In this document: positions 43,237 to 55,576 of the stretch, piece after piece
How the letters are laid out: each line of letters starts with the position of its first letter
Numbering within the stretch: the first letter of the stretch is position 1
Assembly: GCA_000320545.1 (NCBI GenBank)
Contig: ADNK01003243.1
Span: forward strand, 1-64,000
Source: Bigelowiella natans CCMP2755
Lineage: Eukaryota; Cercozoa; Chlorarachniophyceae
Direction: 5' to 3'
DNA length: 64,000 nucleotides
Position numbers and translations under genes: made by a program
Notes under the pieces: model-generated
The model's input: only the letters and a program-made list of their open reading frames with translations
Told to the model about the DNA's origin: nothing
The model's database searches: none

Positions 43237-44704
43237 TTACGTTTTGTTCTCTTCTTGTTGTGCCTTGGAAGCCAGTCGCTTAGCATCCTCTGCGCTGATT
43301 TCCTTAGGCTAAATTTTTGTTTTCGAAAAAAAATTATGACTATTACATTTTCTTTTATCGCTATTCATCCACCTTAAATTCGCCTGCCAAGCGTTTCTCT
43401 TCGTTAGTCATTTCATGGGTAAAGTATGATGTTTTTGAACCATCAGCTCTAACCCTATAGCCTTTCATTATCTTTTCCTTGTCGTCATCATCTATTGATT
43501 GCCACAGAAATCGTTTCCAGCAAGTTGAATAAATTCGAATAATTTGGAATAGGTTAATACGTTAAATAATGTCAGTATTTGGATACTATCATGTACAAAC
43601 CAGTGAGCTGCTCTGATTTATCTTGAATGATATCCTCCTTCACACACCACCACCTCTTGTTTGGGTTATTCTTGACTGTTGTTCGCCTGTTGGCAGCTGC
43701 AGCCACATTTGGTGCTGCTCCTTCTTCATTTATAGATGAATTACTGACACATGGACCAATAAGTTGAGAAGATTCTTGTTTCTTTGCAAGCTTCAGAAGG
43801 CATTGGGTCTCCAAATCATGTTCATCTAGAGCTAGTGATATTTCCAATGACTCAACCGCATTTGAATAATCTCCCATTTTCATCAGACATTCACCCCGGA
43901 TACGATGAGCCTGTTTTTGATAGAATATAGTCATCTAATTTGTCAAATAAATCTGATGTAATAATAAGTGCACCTGTGGGTAACGATCGTTTATTCCTAA
44001 AGCTTCCTCGGCATCCTAAATTCATAGGAAAATGATTCTCATCAGAAGATTCGAGACATTAGATCGAAAGAAAACTGCGCACCTCAAGAGTCTCTTCAAT
44101 TCTTCCCATTTTCAACAAAACTTCTGCCCGTGTTCCGAACAACACTGGATTGGAGGAATTGTGGGATATTGCGCAGGATAGCCTAGGAGGACACCGGCGA
44201 GGAGAAGTGCAAAAAGAAAAGTTGTTGATACATAATATGTCAGTACGAGTTACAACGACTATTGCTGTCATTTAGAATTTTAAATTATTGTAATGAAAAG
44301 AATGGGAGCTCGTGAAGAATCTGAGCATGAATCGTGTGTTCGCTCTTGAAAAATTACAATTTCTCTGCAATTGGGTAATTCTTGTCTTTCGTCGCAGCTA
44401 TTCCACGCCTATATAGCTCATTCACAAGCGATTGTCTGTCTTTGTCCGAAGATGGTTGAGCACTTAGGACATCTATGTGAGGATTCATCATCAAGGAGCT
44501 TGCAGAGGGAGCCCCGAACATACCTCCTCTCAAAAATGATGTCATTCGACGATAACGACGAGTACGAATCCCTGATCGAAGAGGCACATCCGACGAAGAA
44601 GGTGGCAGAGGTGATGAAGGTAAAAGGGACATGAAAATTGCTGCTATTAAAATCGAGCAGCTAATAGTGGTGCAGCTTCCCCTCTTTCCATCATTATCCA
44701 TCAT
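43237..44704 (-). CDS. Membrane-anchored TPR protein
   Basis: The ATG at 44704 opens an exon with a hydrophobic stretch (about residues 11-28, SCSILIAAIFMSLL) followed by a basic, Ser-rich segment, as in a signal peptide or signal anchor. Then come three TPR-like repeats. These are LYRRGIAATKDKNYPIAEKL, VLFGTRAEVLLKMGRIEETLE and AHRIRGECLMKMGDYSNAVE, spread over exons near 44090-44190, 43976-44017 and 43605-43919. The C-terminal exons at 43376-43495 and 43237-43308 encode KGYRVRADGSKTSYFTHEM and PKEISAEDAKRLASKAQQ, a short charged domain. Junction phases close. TPRs mediate protein-protein contacts, often with chaperones. The leader suggests the secretory pathway or a plastid/ER membrane, which is inference. 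Confidence 0.7.
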
Positions 44705-45359
44705 CCGGGGCTTTATCCTGTATGAAAGTATAATGTTCTGTCTGACGTATCGATTGCAACTACGGAACAGTGGATTTGAATTGCGCTTAGTTATGTAGAA
44801 ATTAATAAACAGTTAGCAGTGCCATAAAATTACGCACATGCCCGGATGTCTTCTCTTTTCCTATCACGGGTAATGGAGGACCATGGCCGAAGGAGCAACA
44901 ACTGGAGGAGGCGACTGATAGAGGTACACACTATGCTCCATTTTGCAACCTACGACATAAAATCTCGATATGACTCATGGTGTAAATGGCATTGGTTTTC
45001 AACCATATCAATGGTAGGACTTAGGAGGCAAATGGCCTGTATTTCACAATAATATTGTACGTATTATTATTTTTATCATCTACCGTAATTCGGAACACTG
45101 CCAACAAGCACGTGGCACCCATAATGACTAACTGCACGTGCTAATCCGATGATGATCCAACCCCATTGATATCATTCGAACAGTGTCAGCTACATGTGTT
45201 GCGCTGTACTTTTCAACGCAACATATGCTCGCCATGCACAAGGCGAGAGATGAATGAAGCAGGGCGAAGATTCTCCGCCACCGACTATCAATCATGATGG
45301 TCCGACTAGTCATCATCTCCCTGCCAGTCTTCCTCCTCTTCTTCACTATTTTTGCAAGA
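44705..45359. promoter_or_regulatory. Divergent intergenic region
   Basis: This 655 bp stretch separates the TPR gene and the FEN1 gene, which point away from each other. It carries no microsatellite of note and no recognised element. Confidence 0.35.
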
Positions 45360-48300
45360 ATGGCCATCATCTCCAATGCGAGAGGATATGACAATTCGCT
45401 TGGTGGTATTAGAGGATTGTCAAAACTCATCGAGGAACAAACACCGTATGATGACTAATTGTGTACCCCATTTGCAATCTTCAAGGGATTGCATATTGCG
45501 TGTGTTTGGGTGTATGTGTTTCTTTCTGTGTAGGAACATAAATACATACTTTGCAATCGTAGTATGTACTCACATTACACATTGTCGTGTCGAACCTGCA
45601 CTACTCCTCCTCCTTAACAGTCGGGCCATAGTACGACCGATCGAGTTGCAGGACTACTCTGGCAGAAGGATTGCTATTGACGGGAATATGGCTTTGTACC
45701 AATTTCTGACTGCAATTCGAACGGTACGTACACAGAGAATGGAAACATAGGCATCTGACGACATATTCAATAGACGACGACGGCAACGACGACCATCACC
45801 GATTATATTCTGATGTATGATGATCAGCGACGGCCGAAAGTAGGCATATTATCACAACACCTTCGAAGCTATCGTTCAGGAAATGTCACTTCACATTTAC
45901 TTGGATTGTTTACAAGCACCATTGCGCTTCTCAATGAGGGGGTGGGTGATTGAGTTTGCAGTATCAAGCAGCTGCATGATAGACAGTAGACTATACTGTA
46001 ATCTAGTAGTAGCAGCGAAACAGACAGAACCCATCATGTGTACACACACACTAATTCAGGTGGAGATCATCTACGTATTTGATGGAAGGTTTCATCCATT
46101 CAAAAGACATATTCTCAATCAGAGAATGATGAGAAAACGACTTGCTACGGAAAGAATGGAGTAATGTTTCTCCATTGCTTCCAATCTTTCTCTGGGTTTT
46201 GAATATTGTACTGTAATTAGAACTGCGAGAGCTGAAGCGTTCAGTCTCAGTTGCAAGATGGAAGAATTAAAAAATAGAAAGAGGAAAGCAGTAACCAACA
46301 TCATGTGTCCCTCTCCTCTTCCCGCTACAACTTCCATCCCTCTTCTTGTTTCTGATCCTATGCTAAGCTTCCCTGCAACTTCATTATCATCCTTATCTAT
46401 GAAGCAGCAGGTATCACTATACATGTGTGTACGCATACATTATGCAGCGATAACTCGCTCAGTTGACAATCATCGCCATTTTCAGCGACTAAACATCGTA
46501 ATGAAGATCCTTTATTGATTCAATTTACTCCTACTAATGTGGTTGGAATTGTTGGATATATATCATATATCTTATGTCAGGAATCTGGGGTTGGAGGATG
46601 GCCGCTACTGCTATATACAACAGTAGGCTCTTCTAACAAAGACGTTGCACCCAACACAGTTCTAGACAGAAGTCATAATCCTCTTTGTCCACTCCTGTTA
46701 AGCTACAACGAAAAGGAAGATAATATTTTTGACGAAGGAGGTGGAAGAGTACATCTAGAAAACAACACTGCAACTTATCACCACGACCAGCAGAAGCAGA
46801 AGGTACATTTTGTGACCAGAAATGTATTATTATGCACAACAAACTATTCTCGTTCCGACGAAGATAGTAGAGAGGAGGATGAAAATAGTAGGAATCTTTT
46901 CTCTACTCAGAAGCAGGATTTAAATACAGTAGCAATAGAAAAAGAAGACCAAATAGCTACTACTGCTCCAATAGAATACCATTGTGACGTCGTCGGTAGT
47001 GCCATGAGGAAGGAGGGTGGTACGACTGAAGACAAAGAAGAAGGACAAGAAGAACAAGAAGAAGCTCGAGCTGAGGAAATCCTAAAGACAATAGAACAAC
47101 AGCGGCGACAGACCGTGCGTGTTAGTAGGTAGAAGAGATTTTGGCTACAAAATATGTCTAATTATTTTATTCCTAAATCATCCTACTTAATCTCTTCTAT
47201 TGTTGCCAATCGCTTAATATTTTCCTGCCTCTCTATATTACTCGTATTAGATGAAATAAAATTTTTTGATCTTCCTCTTCTTCCTCCTCTCCTCTCCTCT
47301 CCCGCCATTCGGTCATGATGATTCACCTATGCCGTATGTCTGTTTGTTCTTCATGCTACATATTAGTCACATGGTTGCAGAGTCTATTCAACTTCTGAAA
47401 TTAATGGGAGTTCCAGTGCTACGAGCTCCTGGGGAGGCTGAAATCCAATGTGCAGCAATGGCACGTCAGGGTATTGTACATGCTGTTGCTACCGAAGATC
47501 TTGATGCAGTAGTGGCTGGTGCCCCACGTGTACTGCGCGGAATCATAGGGGGGTCACAGGATCCTTCAGCATCATCTCAGGCTGATGCTATTAAACGCAG
47601 CAGTCGACGAGGTCGACAACGACATAATAAGGTACTATTTTTGAATTTATACCGTGATGAAACTCAAGTTGAGATTAGCATGATTGTATATAGGATATTA
47701 AATTCATTGGTGTTACATTTTATTTGCGAATAATAATGACAGATGAATGAGGTGGTTCTCGAGACAATGTTATCAGATCTGAACATTACTTTCGAGCAAT
47801 TGACAGATTTGGCTACAATAGTTGGATCAGGCATGATGATGGACACAATATCTCGTCGTTGTCGTCGTCGTCGTCTATACTAATTGGGCATGTGTTAACA
47901 GCGTTCAATAAACTTCATCGATTCAAATAGTAATGAAATGTGTGTCACCAGATTACTGCGATGGAATTCCAGGGGTTGGTCCAAAGAAGGCTATCAAGTT
48001 GTTGAGACAGCATGGAAGCTTGGAGTCATATTTAAAAGCAGTTTTCAAGAAAACCACCGACCAAACCAAGCGTGCAAACATTGCTTTCGATCCGAATCAC
48101 TTGCTTCGTGTTCGCAATCTGGTATATTTTACAAAGATGGGATGTAAATTATGTATTCAAATTCGACTACGTTGACAATCGAGATTATCCTTTTTCATTG
48201 CAGTTCGCACACCCCAATGTTGAGACGACATCTTTGGATCGAGTGCGCTGGAGAAAGAAGCCTGATGAAAAGGGATTAATTAAGTTTTTAGTAGAGGAAA

Positions 48301-48545
48301 GAGGTTTCAATTCGAAGCGAGTTCAGACAGGAATCCAAACTTTGAAAGTTACGATGCAGAAAGAGGTCACAAGGACATTCAATCTATCACTTTCTCTGAT
48401 TTTAGTTAGAGTGTCGATCGCCCAATTTCTAGGTCCAAACTAGGCTGGACTCATACTTCTTGCAGCAATCCAGCTCCTGAAGCTAGTGGGCTGGATGATC
48501 CCAAACATCTGCGAACTAGCCAAGTGGACACAAAGGTAAAGTAGG
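45360..48545 (+). CDS. FEN1: Flap endonuclease 1 (XPG/Rad2 nuclease)
   Basis: Exons 45360-45445, 45621-45727, 45880-45941 and 46060-46160 join in phase. They give GGIRGLSKLIEEQTP, RRIAIDGNMALYQFL, NVTSHLLGLFTSTI and IIYVFDGRFHPFK. A long acidic linker follows (about 46215-47133, intron pattern unresolved, ending QQRRQTVRVS). Then come 47367-47631 (LMGVPVLRAPGEAEIQCAAM, ATEDLDAVVAG), 47743-47830, 47952-48121 (DYCDGIPGVGPKKAIKLL) and a last exon from 48204. All seven metal-binding acidic residues of FEN1 are present: Asp in AIDG and VFDG, two Glu in GEAE, two Asp in EDLD and one in GSDY. The enzyme removes 5' flaps in Okazaki-fragment maturation and repair. The intron 47831-47951 is GC-AG. No canonical PCNA-binding QxxLxxFF motif was seen, and the C-terminus after about 48350 is uncertain. 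Confidence 0.88.
46665..46801 (+). repeat. Dispersed repeat copy 1, inside the FEN1 linker
   Basis: From CAGAAGTCATAATCC through GAAAAGGAAGAT, CATCTAGAAAACAACAC and TATCACCAC to CAGCAGAAGCAGAA, this segment is closely matched on the opposite strand at 49083-49219. Here it is in frame with the nuclease and encodes EKEDNIFDEGGG and HLENNTATYHH. Confidence 0.8.
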
Positions 48546-48957
48546 TATGAGGATGGGCAGGAACGAGTGTAGCATGCATCCACCGCATGTAATCTAGGTA
48601 ATATCGTTATGTGTGGGTACAAATGTCACTGATTGTGTACGCACCTACCATGACTTCCAGACACTGCATGTCTTGTGGCTCGAGATCAGATCATCAGGAC
48701 AACTAGTGGTGACGAAGCGTCGGTCTGGTGTGCCAGATCTATGTGCGCGTGCGATGTCTTGCTATATATTGCGCTACTGCGCTGACTGACAAAGTAAACT
48801 GCTCAAGCGTTGCGCGCGCTCGTGACGACGCCGCACAGCGTTAAAGCAGGCTGCTGATGCAGTGCGCCATAGTCCGTCACACGACACATGCATGATCGAA
48901 CAACGCAATGGTCTAGCGCTAGAGCGGTGCGTAATCACAGCTCAGTTGTTCTACAAG

Positions 48958-48988
<31 letters not shown>

Positions 48989-49050
48989 GATAGGAAGTGC
49001 ACGACAGATCTAGACATGACAACTCTAGAACTGGGCAAGCTAACAAGGTG

Positions 49051-49081
<31 letters not shown>

Positions 49082-49824
49082 TCTGCTTCTGCTGCTGGTG
49101 GTGATAAGGTGTGGTGTTGTTTTCTAGATGTGCTCTTCCACCTTCTTCGTCAACAACATCATCTTCCTTTTCGATGCGACGTACAGGAGTAGACAAAGAG
49201 GATTATGACTTCTGCTAGGTCAGCTGCCTACGTACTTGTAGGGCGCGATGCAGACCGTAGGGGCGCAAGGCGCGGCACCCGTGCCACGCATGCACAAAAT
49301 AAAGAGGTTATTGTCTACATTTGCATGTGTGCCCTAGTCATGCGGCATGAGTGTGCTTCATGCACATGCGAAAGCATCCATATATCCATGTCGTGTCGTC
49401 ATGCAATAATGCCACGCAGCAAGCAGTGTATAAGTGCGTGCGTGCACTAGTGCGATCGGATCATTGTAGCGTGATGTAATTGTAATGATTGTACGCTGTA
49501 TGTATGTATGTAGCCGCTTAACCGCGAGCACAAATAGCTGCATTAGAGCTACCATTGGCGCAGCTTTTATTCGCACATCGCCAGATCGCCATCGATCGTG
49601 ATGTACAGGTTCATGGGTGTAGTAATTATCCTAAATGTGTGTGTGTGTAGTGTGTAGTGTGTAGCGAGTGTGTGTGTGTGTGGCAAACAAAATTCAACAT
49701 GTGTTTAAACAAGTAACGACCAAATACGTACATTGCAACGCGTGTCGCTGCTCAGAATACATTTTGTTTCGCTGTATTTCATTATGCAAGCATATGCTTC
49801 TGGGATAAGATATCCTGTCATAAT
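48546..49824. other. Convergent 3' spacer with compositional island and a FEN1-linker copy
   Basis: The spacer lies between the 3' ends of the FEN1 and AP beta genes. At about 48540-48960 and 49220-49740 it is GC-richer, with many GCGC, TGCA, CATG and CTAG words. It contains (TTG)n at 48957-48989, (GT)n at about 49050-49081, and the reversed FEN1-linker fragment at 49083-49219. Confidence 0.6.
49083..49219 (-). repeat. Dispersed repeat copy 2, reverse orientation
   Basis: On the minus strand this repeats the FEN1 linker segment at 46665-46801 with an estimated 80-85% base identity by eye. The matching reading frame stays open (EKEDDVVDEEGG, HLENNTTPYHH). It ends at the (GT)n array. Confidence 0.8.
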
Positions 49825-52800
49825 TTAACGAAGCATGTTCGAAACAGCATTAAGAGCTTTTTGCGCTAAAGCTAGATCCTGAGATTTTGCTGCCCCGACC
49901 ATCTTTACACCATTCACTGTAAGTTCGATGAGGACTGGAGACCCATTGAATTTCAATGAAAAATATAAATGTGTATTTCCATTTGATGGTCTAGAGGCTA
50001 CGAAGAAAACATTCGTAGAGCGGAGGGTAGCTTTGATTCCTTCAGGGTCGCTGATGCTTATTGCTGGGAGTTTAACCTCTGCTTCCTGTGCGGGTAGATT
50101 CTTCCACATACTGAGATATCCTGATTGATTAAGCTGTCCATCTTCGCCGAATAGAGTTTCATATCCCAGATTCGCCGCAAAGTATAGAACCCCAACTTTA
50201 GTTTTAAGAGCAATTTGAATCACCCCTTCTGCCATATCTTTATTCGCTGCCTCAGGTTTCAACAACATTTTATGCGATGCTCCTCCTATGCCACCAGGCG
50301 AAATGGGTGACACTTGTACTCTTGCGCTTGCTGGTGAAAGTCCGACAAAGTTTTTGTTAACTTTTATTGCAAATTGGTCCAGGATAACACTGCTTGAGTT
50401 TTGAAACCGCATCTCCAGGTATATATCGCCATTCTTACGAGAAAATCCAGCTTTGATAGCTAATCCTTTACCTTTTTGTGCATTTAATACAAGAGGAAGA
50501 GAAGCTTTCGCAGTCGCAGCAGAAGTAGCGGAAGTGTTAACAACCGCAGGAACAGTAGCCGCGGACGCACCACTATCATTGTCCCCCATCAGGTCCAAAA
50601 TGTTTATTGTTGCGGCTGCAGGCTGAGGTGTTGAGACAGGCGTCGAAACTGCTGCTGCTCTGTTTGCCTTTATCTTAGATTTTCTTTCTTTCACCTCTTC
50701 TTCTTCCTCCTCTTCCTCATCCTCATCTTCGTCTTCATCCTCGTCCTCGTCCTCATCTTCATCCTCATCCGAATCATCGTCAGCCACATCACGCCTCGAG
50801 TGGCCTTTTAACTCGAAACTTTGTTTCCCATCCTTGATGAAGAGCTCCGGAGGCTTGTGGTAAACTGATGCTAATGTTGCCAAATTCGAAATAAGGACCT
50901 TCAATACTGAAGGATCAATTTTGCCGGTATCATCTGCCATCTTCGGTTTTTCTGATAGAATCACCTTCTGAGCAACCTTTGCATCAGTAGCAAGCATACG
51001 CCAGTAAACGTAAGCTCTGTCTCTAAGGTCGGGATTTCCGATTACACTAGATGCTCTCTTTAAGAGGCCTTGTACCATGTCCTTACCATCATCGGGGCGT
51101 TTCAAGAAGAGTTTGACGGTTGAGGTTAGGAGAGACAATTGACAATCTGGGTCCATATCCTCAAATCTGTCAATACATCCTTCTATGTACTCAGGAGCAT
51201 CTTCAATAATTGTCGCATACTCCCCTAGGATCCATATCATTGCTGCTAGTGGTTTTTCCTCATCGTATCCTTCCACTCCATGCTTGCAGACAATATCAAC
51301 CACTTTTTCGAATCTATTAGGGTACTTCCGAAGGATATCTGCCATTACTGAGACCGAGTTTTGCGCTACATAGCCCACAATCCTATCTTTCCCATCCCCT
51401 TCACCTCCTGGGTTTGCCTTGACAAAGTCCAGCAGAACCCTCATACATTTCCTTGCTGCCCCGTCTAATTTGACGGCCACGCGTCCAATTGTCGCTATGG
51501 ACTTTCGAACAAAAGTCTCATCCACCTCGTTACCGTACGCCCTGAGTTCCATCAAGATCTTCTCATAGTTTTCATTATTTGCGATCCGTGCCATAATTTC
51601 CAACTTTTCCAATTTGACATAGAGTGGATCGTTATATTTTACGAAGAAGTGACGGACATGCTTGTCAAGAAGATGTCTCTCTTTCTGCAGAATGAGGTTT
51701 ATGTTGCGCAGTGCAATGTACTGCAACTCAGGTTTGTCCCCTGAAAGGATCGTGATCAGAGGATTAGGAATTTTCTCTCGTAGAACATAAGTACGCATGC
51801 TGTTGTTCTCGACAACGTCAAGGTATTTTATGATAACTTTAACAGCTGAAAGGGCAACTGCAGAATTGGCGTGAATTAATCTGGGAACTACTCGCTCAAT
51901 TACAGTTTCTGCCTGTTTTGCCGTAGGATTATATTTTGAAAGACAATCGAGGATGGAAACCTGACCCCATTCCGTGCATTCATTCATTGCAGCAAGAAGT
52001 TTATTCAGCATATCAGGAGTAATTTTAAACACGTCCTTCGATGTAGATTCAGCAATTTCGGCTAGAGCAGCAACAGCATTGGCCACTACCATTGCGTTAT
52101 GATCAGAGATGAGGGAACGAAGAGTTTTCAAAAACCCGTGCTCCTCCACAGCATCAGGGGAGATATCATACAGTTTGGCCACGCAAACTGCCGCAGTTTT
52201 TCGCACATAAGGATCTGAGTCCTTTAATCCCTCGCTGAGGGAAGTACAGAAATAGTCTACTACATTTGGTAGTCGAATGCATCCAATGGTGCGAATAACA
52301 AGAGCCCTGATGAGGGGACTTCGATGTTTGGCATCCTTAGTGAAGCTGTTCACAGAAAGGAGAACCTACAAAACATGTACTCTGTAAATACATTGTACTG
52401 ACTATTAAGTTCTGATATGAGGATTGGTGTTGATTTTCAAGATTACAGGTTTTATCGCGTTTGTCTTACCGTCTTGGGATTATTTCGGGCGTACGTAATG
52501 ATGTAAAGGTAAACCTAAGGTAGGAAAAAGTCCTTCATAACTATGCATTGATTGTTACGTCATCAATGGCACTTACCAGCTTCTTGAGCTCAACATCTTG
52601 AGTCATCATGCGTTTTAAAACATCTGGAAAAAGAGAAGATACGTCTTTTCCAACCGTCATGGAAGCGATGACTTTCTTCACAGCATCCTTGGCTACACTG
52701 TCCTTCATCGAGTTCAGCTCGGATTTGAGCTCAGCGATTTCCCCCTTCTTTGTTGTACTGAAGTAGCGGCTGTCATTTCCAGGTCCCTTCTTCTCCTTTT

Positions 52801-52846
52801 TGACCTTCTTGCTACGTTTCCCTCTTTTAGAGGAGGAGGAAGACAT
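49825..52846 (-). CDS. AP-1/AP-2 complex beta subunit (beta-adaptin)
   Basis: Exons 52577-52846, 52470-52514 and 49825-52365 join in phase to 951 residues, the normal family length. The N-terminal trunk matches beta1/beta2-adaptin almost block by block: [88 protein letters not shown] and [12 protein letters not shown] hinge of about 100 residues holds a long Asp/Glu run and ILDLMGD, close to a clathrin-box motif. The C-terminal ear follows ([25 protein letters not shown]). The subunit works in clathrin-coated vesicle formation. Before the usual start there is a Lys/Ser-rich extension of about 27 residues. AP-1 and AP-2 share one beta subunit in many protists, so I do not choose between them. 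Confidence 0.95.
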
Positions 52847-54001
52847 TTTTGGAAGAATCTACAGAGAGTTCCTGGCTCGAGGGGGGAAGATGCTTCGTGA
52901 AAATCGAGGAGCGAATTTTGGTTCAGTATCTTATGAATAACTTGGATTCCTATTCTCATATGAAATATCCTTAAACAATGAACTGCGACCTGCCAAAAAT
53001 TCCATTATGACTTAATATTCACAAACCCATGCGACCGAAGAAATGTGTTTCTAGTTCTGCTGATCTGGAATTCAACATCGGCCCACCTCATTCCTCTCTC
53101 AGTAAATCCGGCACTAACCCCAAGCTACCACGTGGTTTCTAATACAATTTTTAAATTCCCCTTCGAAGACGGGATTTAAAAGATTCACAGAAATCCCCGG
53201 GTCTCAATTTTCAGAGTTTATGGTACAAATTAGTTTCAACTATATATGTATTTTAGCGCTCAGATCAAGTTAGAATGATGTCGTTATTGTCAATTGTAAT
53301 GTAAGTTTATTATTCGATCATTCACAAGTTATATTCGAAATCCAAATATTTTTCTGATTGCGCGAAAGTCTTGTATCTCCAAAAAAAATTATCGATTGAT
53401 CCAGCAAGCGACGGACGTTCCAATCGGCACTAGAATTAGCTGATGGAAATCCCCTCTTTTTCCTTCCTCGTTCGCCAAGAATATATTGTCGTAAAATGGG
53501 TATTAAAATTTGATGATTATCGCGAGTGAGTTCAGACACAGGATTCGAGGCTGAAAGTGGATTCATTGGGGAGGGCAGTGAGGAAGGATATGTAATCTTT
53601 TTTTACGACTTGAAAATAATGTTGACGTAGGACATTTTAACATTGCATACATGTCGTATTGATTAGTTTCATCATCATCATCGTTGCATGTGCGACAACT
53701 CAAGCTGGTAGCTCGTAATAGCCAGCACACGGATTGATTGACTGACGCACGCCACCCTAACGAAGCAATCGTAATAATTATGATTTCCCTCCCCAGATAA
53801 TTCCCCTCCCCTACGATTATTGATTCAATTCAACGATCTCGAAAATTTCATCCATTTTACAACGTGTGTATTTTCCTTGTCTTCACAATGTGCATGTAAT
53901 GTCAGAAACGAACTAATGATTTTCTTCTGTTTGCCGTTATATTGCTTTCGATTTCAGTGGGTAGATCTTGTTGCAGTACAGAAAGGCTAGCAGAAGTTAA
54001 A
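52847..54001. promoter_or_regulatory. Shared upstream region of the AP beta and AAK1-like kinase genes
   Basis: This 1,155 bp AT-rich stretch separates the two divergent start codons (52846 minus, 54002 plus). A minus-strand frame at 53318-53566 has no motifs. No core promoter element was recognised. Confidence 0.4.
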
Positions 54002-54703
54002 ATGACCTCTGTCCTTAGCTGGGTCAATAAACAGGTTGAAATATTACCCCACTGAGAGTTACACGGGTTGTGCAAGATTGTGAACACCTCTACCCCACGA
54101 CCTGCGCCCCTCCAGAAATGTCCGAAATGTGTGGGTTTTAGAGAGGGGAGAAGAAAGGAGAAATTACGGGTACAGGCTTGACATGCTGTTCGAAATTAGG
54201 TTGCAAATGCACAAAGCGCGGTAAAACAAGCCGTTCAGCAGGTAAAAGTTGAACGTGTTATTTTTCTGGCGAACATAAACGCTACAAATTAATTATGTCA
54301 TTTATTAAAGGAGGAAATACCCATTAATGGCTCTCGCGTACGGATACTGAAAGAACTTGGGTCTGGTGGATATGCTTTCGTTTACTTGGTGAGCTAAGTC
54401 ATAAATGCAATGAATAACAACGGATCGCTCTTTCGACTCGAGAATTTAAGAATACTACCATCTCCTGCCACGCAATTTTCATTCAATTCTCTATACTGTG
54501 CTTGATATGTTTTTTTGCTGTGATTCATCCATAACAAAAATCATCGCAATTAGTAATTATTATTATTATTTGATGGTTCTCAGGTGGAGGATATTCACAC
54601 TGGTAAGAAATATGCCCTGAAGAAAATGACGGCAGGAGATAGCGAAACTAAGCAAGTTGCGAAGATGGAGGTAGAAACTTATAATATATAAGTTATATAT
54701 ATA

Positions 54704-54783
<80 letters not shown>

Positions 54784-55543
54784 TATCGATGAATTGAACC
54801 AGTATGTGGATACCCAAAATTACTCACAATCACACTAAATTAGATCAAAATTATGCGTTCCTACAAAAAAGCTCCCAATTTGGTCCGGGTAAGTTACTCA
54901 GAAACCAACACTATCATGTCTTGATTGTTGGTGTTCTGGGTGCGGGACACACACACACATATAACATACACATACATGACATATTTTTTATGTAATATAC
55001 ACATATGAGAGGGAGAGAGTGAGAGAGAATATAAAAAGTGCACGTACTCGTGAGAGTGAAGTTATTGACTTGAATTCTCTTTTCCATATCAACGTGGTAT
55101 TATCACAGTATTACAACTCGTGCATGAAGCAAATACCAGGAAGGAGGATGACAGAGTACTACATCCTGATGGAGGTGATAATGATGGTCATGATAGTTGT
55201 TAGAATAAATGAATCAATGAATCATAGAGTGCTCGCCTTAAGTGTTTCTCCTCCTCCCCGTGGCAGTGAGTGGGTAGTCACGTCACAAATGCTGGAATAT
55301 TGACTCAACTACTGCACTCTCAGCTCTGTAGCCGTGGTGCTCTTTTGGACGAAATCACGGAGAGAATCGAACACGATCGTTATTACTCGGAAAGGCAAAT
55401 TATCAGGATGTTTCGCCAGGTTCTTTGATTTACAATGATGAATGTAATATAAATATAGGTAGATTTTCCATTTTATCGCTATGTATCACTTTGTAAACCA
55501 GAATATCAAAATTTTCCCCTCCCCCCCCGCCCCACTCTCCCCG

Positions 55544-55576
<33 letters not shown>

